Source of the DNA: CAVRAZ01 sp963719135
GTDB taxonomy: Bacteria > Pseudomonadota > Gammaproteobacteria > DSM-19610
Direction of reading: 5' to 3'
Length of the DNA stretch: 64,000 nt
Assembly (NCBI GenBank): GCA_963719135.1
Contig: CAVRAZ010000003.1
Coordinates: 248,001-312,000 of the forward strand
A program made the position numbers and the translations under genes. Numbering within the stretch: the stretch's first letter is position 1; each line of letters begins with the position of its first letter. The notes below the pieces were generated by a model. The model searched no databases, was not told where the DNA came from, and worked only from the letters and a program-made list of their open reading frames with translations. Of this stretch, positions 62,334 through 64,000 are shown one piece after another.

Positions 62334-63152
62334 TCACGCGGGGTCGACGGCCAGGACGTCGACCGGATCGCCGACGCGGATGCGCCCCGGGATGCGCGGA
62401 ATGAGATTGCGCCCGAAGAAGACGCCGTTGTCGCGGCGGCGATAGGTGCCCAGCGTGCGCAAGGGTTCCAGATCGGGATCCTTTTCTCCCGTGTCGGGAT
62501 CGATGGTCGTGAACACACAGCGGGAACAGGGTTTCACGCCCTCGAGTTCGACCGCACCCACCCGGATGCGGCGCCAGCGGTCCTCGGCGTAGGCGTCGCA
62601 GCCGCTGATCACCAGGTTGGGCCGAAAGCGCCGCATCGACACCGGCCGCGCCAGCCGGCCGTTGAGATCGGCCAGTGAGGCTTCGGAAATGACCAGCAGC
62701 GGAAACCCGTCGGCAAGACTGACGCGGTCGCCGGCCTGCCCGTAGTCCGGGTTGACCGGCCGCAGGATGTCGTCGGTCATCCGCACCAGCCGGCAGTCGA
62801 AGCCCAGATAGCGCGAAAACCAGGCATCGGCCGCGTCCGAGACCCGCGGCGCGTCCAGTCGATCCTTCCAGACCGTCACGCCGATCCGCTCGCCGCCCCC
62901 GTCGGCCAGCGGCACGTCCAGCGCTTCGCATCCGGCCGCCGACACGCACAACCGGCCGCCCTCGAACCGGGTGTCGACCAGCGCCAGCCGCGGATGCTGA
63001 CGTGCGGTCACGAACTTGCCGTCACGGTCGACCAGCATCCAGCGCCGGTCCCAGGGCAGGCCGGCGGCCAGCACGTCGCTGGCGTCGAGCGCGATGCGCC
63101 GCGTCGATTTGATCGGATAGATATTGATCTCGGTGAGTTTCAACGCCCTCAC
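62334..63152 (-). CDS. MOSC-domain protein (YcbX-like)
   Basis: A 272-residue protein. An N-terminal beta-barrel (LTEINIYPIKSTRRIALDASDV, GLPWDRRWMLVDRDG) precedes a MOSC domain. MRRFRPNLVISGCDAYAEDRW and GVKPCSRCVFTTIDPDTG include the Cys that binds the molybdenum cofactor in YcbX/mARC enzymes. It probably reduces N-hydroxylated compounds. The GTG start overlaps the monooxygenase stop as GTGA; a TTG three codons later is an alternative. Confidence 0.9.
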   Translation of the reverse strand: MRALKLTEINIYPIKSTRRIALDASDVLAAGLPWDRRWMLVDRDGKFVTARQHPRLALVDTRFEGGRLCVSAAGCEALDVPLADGGGERIGVTVWKDRLDAPRVSDAADAWFSRYLGFDCRLVRMTDDILRPVNPDYGQAGDRVSLADGFPLLVISEASLADLNGRLARPVSMRRFRPNLVISGCDAYAEDRWRRIRVGAVELEGVKPCSRCVFTTIDPDTGEKDPDLEPLRTLGTYRRRDNGVFFGRNLIPRIPGRIRVGDPVDVLAVDPA

Positions 63153-64000
63153 AGCCCCATGGCGTAGCGCATGATGCGGTGCTTGAGCGGACCGGCGGCG
63201 TCGAAAATAGTGAGGCCGGCGCTGCGCAGAAACCGGACGGGCTGCGCCGAGACGCCGAACAGATGCTTGAAGCCGTCCATAGCCGTCATCATGGCGAGAT
63301 TGGGGCCCTTGCGCGCACGCTCGTAACGCCGCAGCACGGCATAGTCGCCCGGATTCCGGCCCTTGCGAATCGCGTCGGTCACCACGTCCGCCAGTTCGCG
63401 CACGTCGCCCAGACCGAGATTCACGCCCTGTCCGGCGAGCGGGTGAATCACGTGCGCGGCGTCGCCGATCAGGGCGACGCCCGGCTTGACGTAGCAGGCC
63501 GCGTGACGGCGCCGCAGCGGAAAGAGTTTGCGCTCGCCGCAGGCGATGACCTGCCCGAGCCGCAGGTCGAACGCCTGCGACAGCGCGCCACAGAACGTCG
63601 CGTTGTCCAGCGCCATCAACCGCTCGGCCTCGACGCGTTCGGCCGACCACACGATCGAGCTGCGCCCATCGGCCAGCGGCAGAAACGCCAGCGGACCGGT
63701 CGGCAGGAAGCGCTGCCAGGCCGTTTCCTTGTGGAGACGCTCGGTGGTGACGACGGCGACGATGGCGCGCTGCCCGTAGTCGTATTGGCGCAGGTGGATG
63801 CCGGCGGCGTCGCGCACCTGGGAATCGGCGCCGTCGGCGCCGACCAGCAGGCGGCCTTCCAGCACGCGCGCGTCGTCCAGCGTCACGCCGCCGTGGCCGG
63901 TGAACGTCTGCACCGGCGCCGTCCAGTGCAGCGCGACGCCGGGCATGGCGGCCAGCGCCTCGCACAGCGCCTTGACGATCACGCGCGCTTCGATGATGTG
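63149..64000 (-). CDS. UbiH/UbiF/VisC-family FAD monooxygenase, N-terminus beyond the window
   Basis: The last ~283 residues of a ubiquinone-biosynthesis-type hydroxylase. LVGADGADSQVRDAAGIHLRQYDYGQ is the DG motif region; VALIGDAAHVIHPLAGQGVNLGLGDV is the GD FAD-binding motif of the family. The N-terminal GxGxxG is off the right edge (frame open to the last base). Which ring position it would hydroxylate cannot be told from this part. It is coupled to the MOSC gene. Confidence 0.93.
   Translation of the reverse strand, partial: HIIEARVIVKALCEALAAMPGVALHWTAPVQTFTGHGGVTLDDARVLEGRLLVGADGADSQVRDAAGIHLRQYDYGQRAIVAVVTTERLHKETAWQRFLPTGPLAFLPLADGRSSIVWSAERVEAERLMALDNATFCGALSQAFDLRLGQVIACGERKLFPLRRRHAACYVKPGVALIGDAAHVIHPLAGQGVNLGLGDVRELADVVTDAIRKGRNPGDYAVLRRYERARKGPNLAMMTAMDGFKHLFGVSAQPVRFLRSAGLTIFDAAGPLKHRIMRYAMGL

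Overview
The window is a high-GC chromosomal segment of a gammaproteobacterium. The strongest evidence is gene order. lptD-surA-pdxA-rsmA-apaG-apaH with folA nearby is the classic gammaproteobacterial arrangement. So are ptsP-rppH followed by a divergent HAD phosphatase, amgK-murU divergent from lptD, ampD/ampE, and argE-argA. A RegB/RegA-type redox two-component pair and a MotY-like protein fit a high-GC, possibly sulfur-oxidising or photosynthetic lineage (Chromatiales or a relative). The genus cannot be read from the sequence. Nearly everything is chromosomal housekeeping. I see no rRNA, tRNA, CRISPR array, prophage, transposase or integrase.

Layout, left to right. 1-6.7 kb: end of a sensor kinase, an unusual protein with two DSDGDNDGS motifs, an MltC-like lytic transglycosylase, ptsP and rppH, and a HAD phosphatase. 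6.7-12 kb: a cobalamin-uptake neighbourhood with BtuC permease, BtuD ATPase, a TonB-like protein, a PduO-type cobalamin adenosyltransferase and the BtuF binding protein. Two poorly characterised genes sit inside it. 12-15.7 kb: ROK sugar kinase, AmpE, AmpD, a thioredoxin-like protein and an SH3/coiled-coil membrane protein. 15.7-21.5 kb: ilvD with an apparent frameshift, a DUF2892 protein, regB-regA and motY. 22-26 kb: argE, argA, cpdA. 26-31 kb: a conserved hypothetical gene that has lost its stop, an aspartoacylase-family protein, a GCS2-type glutamate-cysteine ligase, murU and amgK. 31-40.5 kb: lptD, surA, pdxA, rsmA, a universal stress protein, apaG, apaH, ppnP. 41-47.5 kb: folA-thyA-lgt-rlmI and a three-gene lipid-linked glycosyl-transfer cassette. 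47.6-54.6 kb: a DUF255/thioredoxin-fold protein, a macro-domain protein, a TauE/SafE-family transporter, a methyltransferase, a PfkB kinase and dgkA. 54.6-60.1 kb: the glycine cleavage genes gcvT-gcvH-gcvPA-tpx-gcvPB behind a clear tandem glycine riboswitch. 60.2-64 kb: dodecin, a membrane-anchored unknown, PPK2, a MOSC protein and a truncated UbiH-family monooxygenase.

Three functional themes recur. Cell-wall recycling is represented by AmpD, AmpE, AmgK, MurU and a lytic transglycosylase. Outer-membrane biogenesis is represented by LptD, SurA, Lgt and the glycosyltransferase cassette. C1/folate metabolism is represented by GCV, FolA and ThyA. Many genes overlap by four bases (ATGA or GTGA), which indicates tightly coupled operons.

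The less ordinary content lies between genes. There are two copies of a MITE-like 130-140 bp element with 'GCAGGCTGTTGAAAA' ends, two copies of a ~100 bp repeat of unknown nature, and several copies each of two short dispersed repeat families. There is also a near-consensus promoter with a palindrome across its -10 box, and a minus-strand intrinsic terminator with no gene feeding it. I did not find a convincing new multi-gene system. The best leads are the DSDGDNDGS protein, the orphan terminator, the 100 bp repeat pair and the promoter/operator region upstream of the TauE-like gene.
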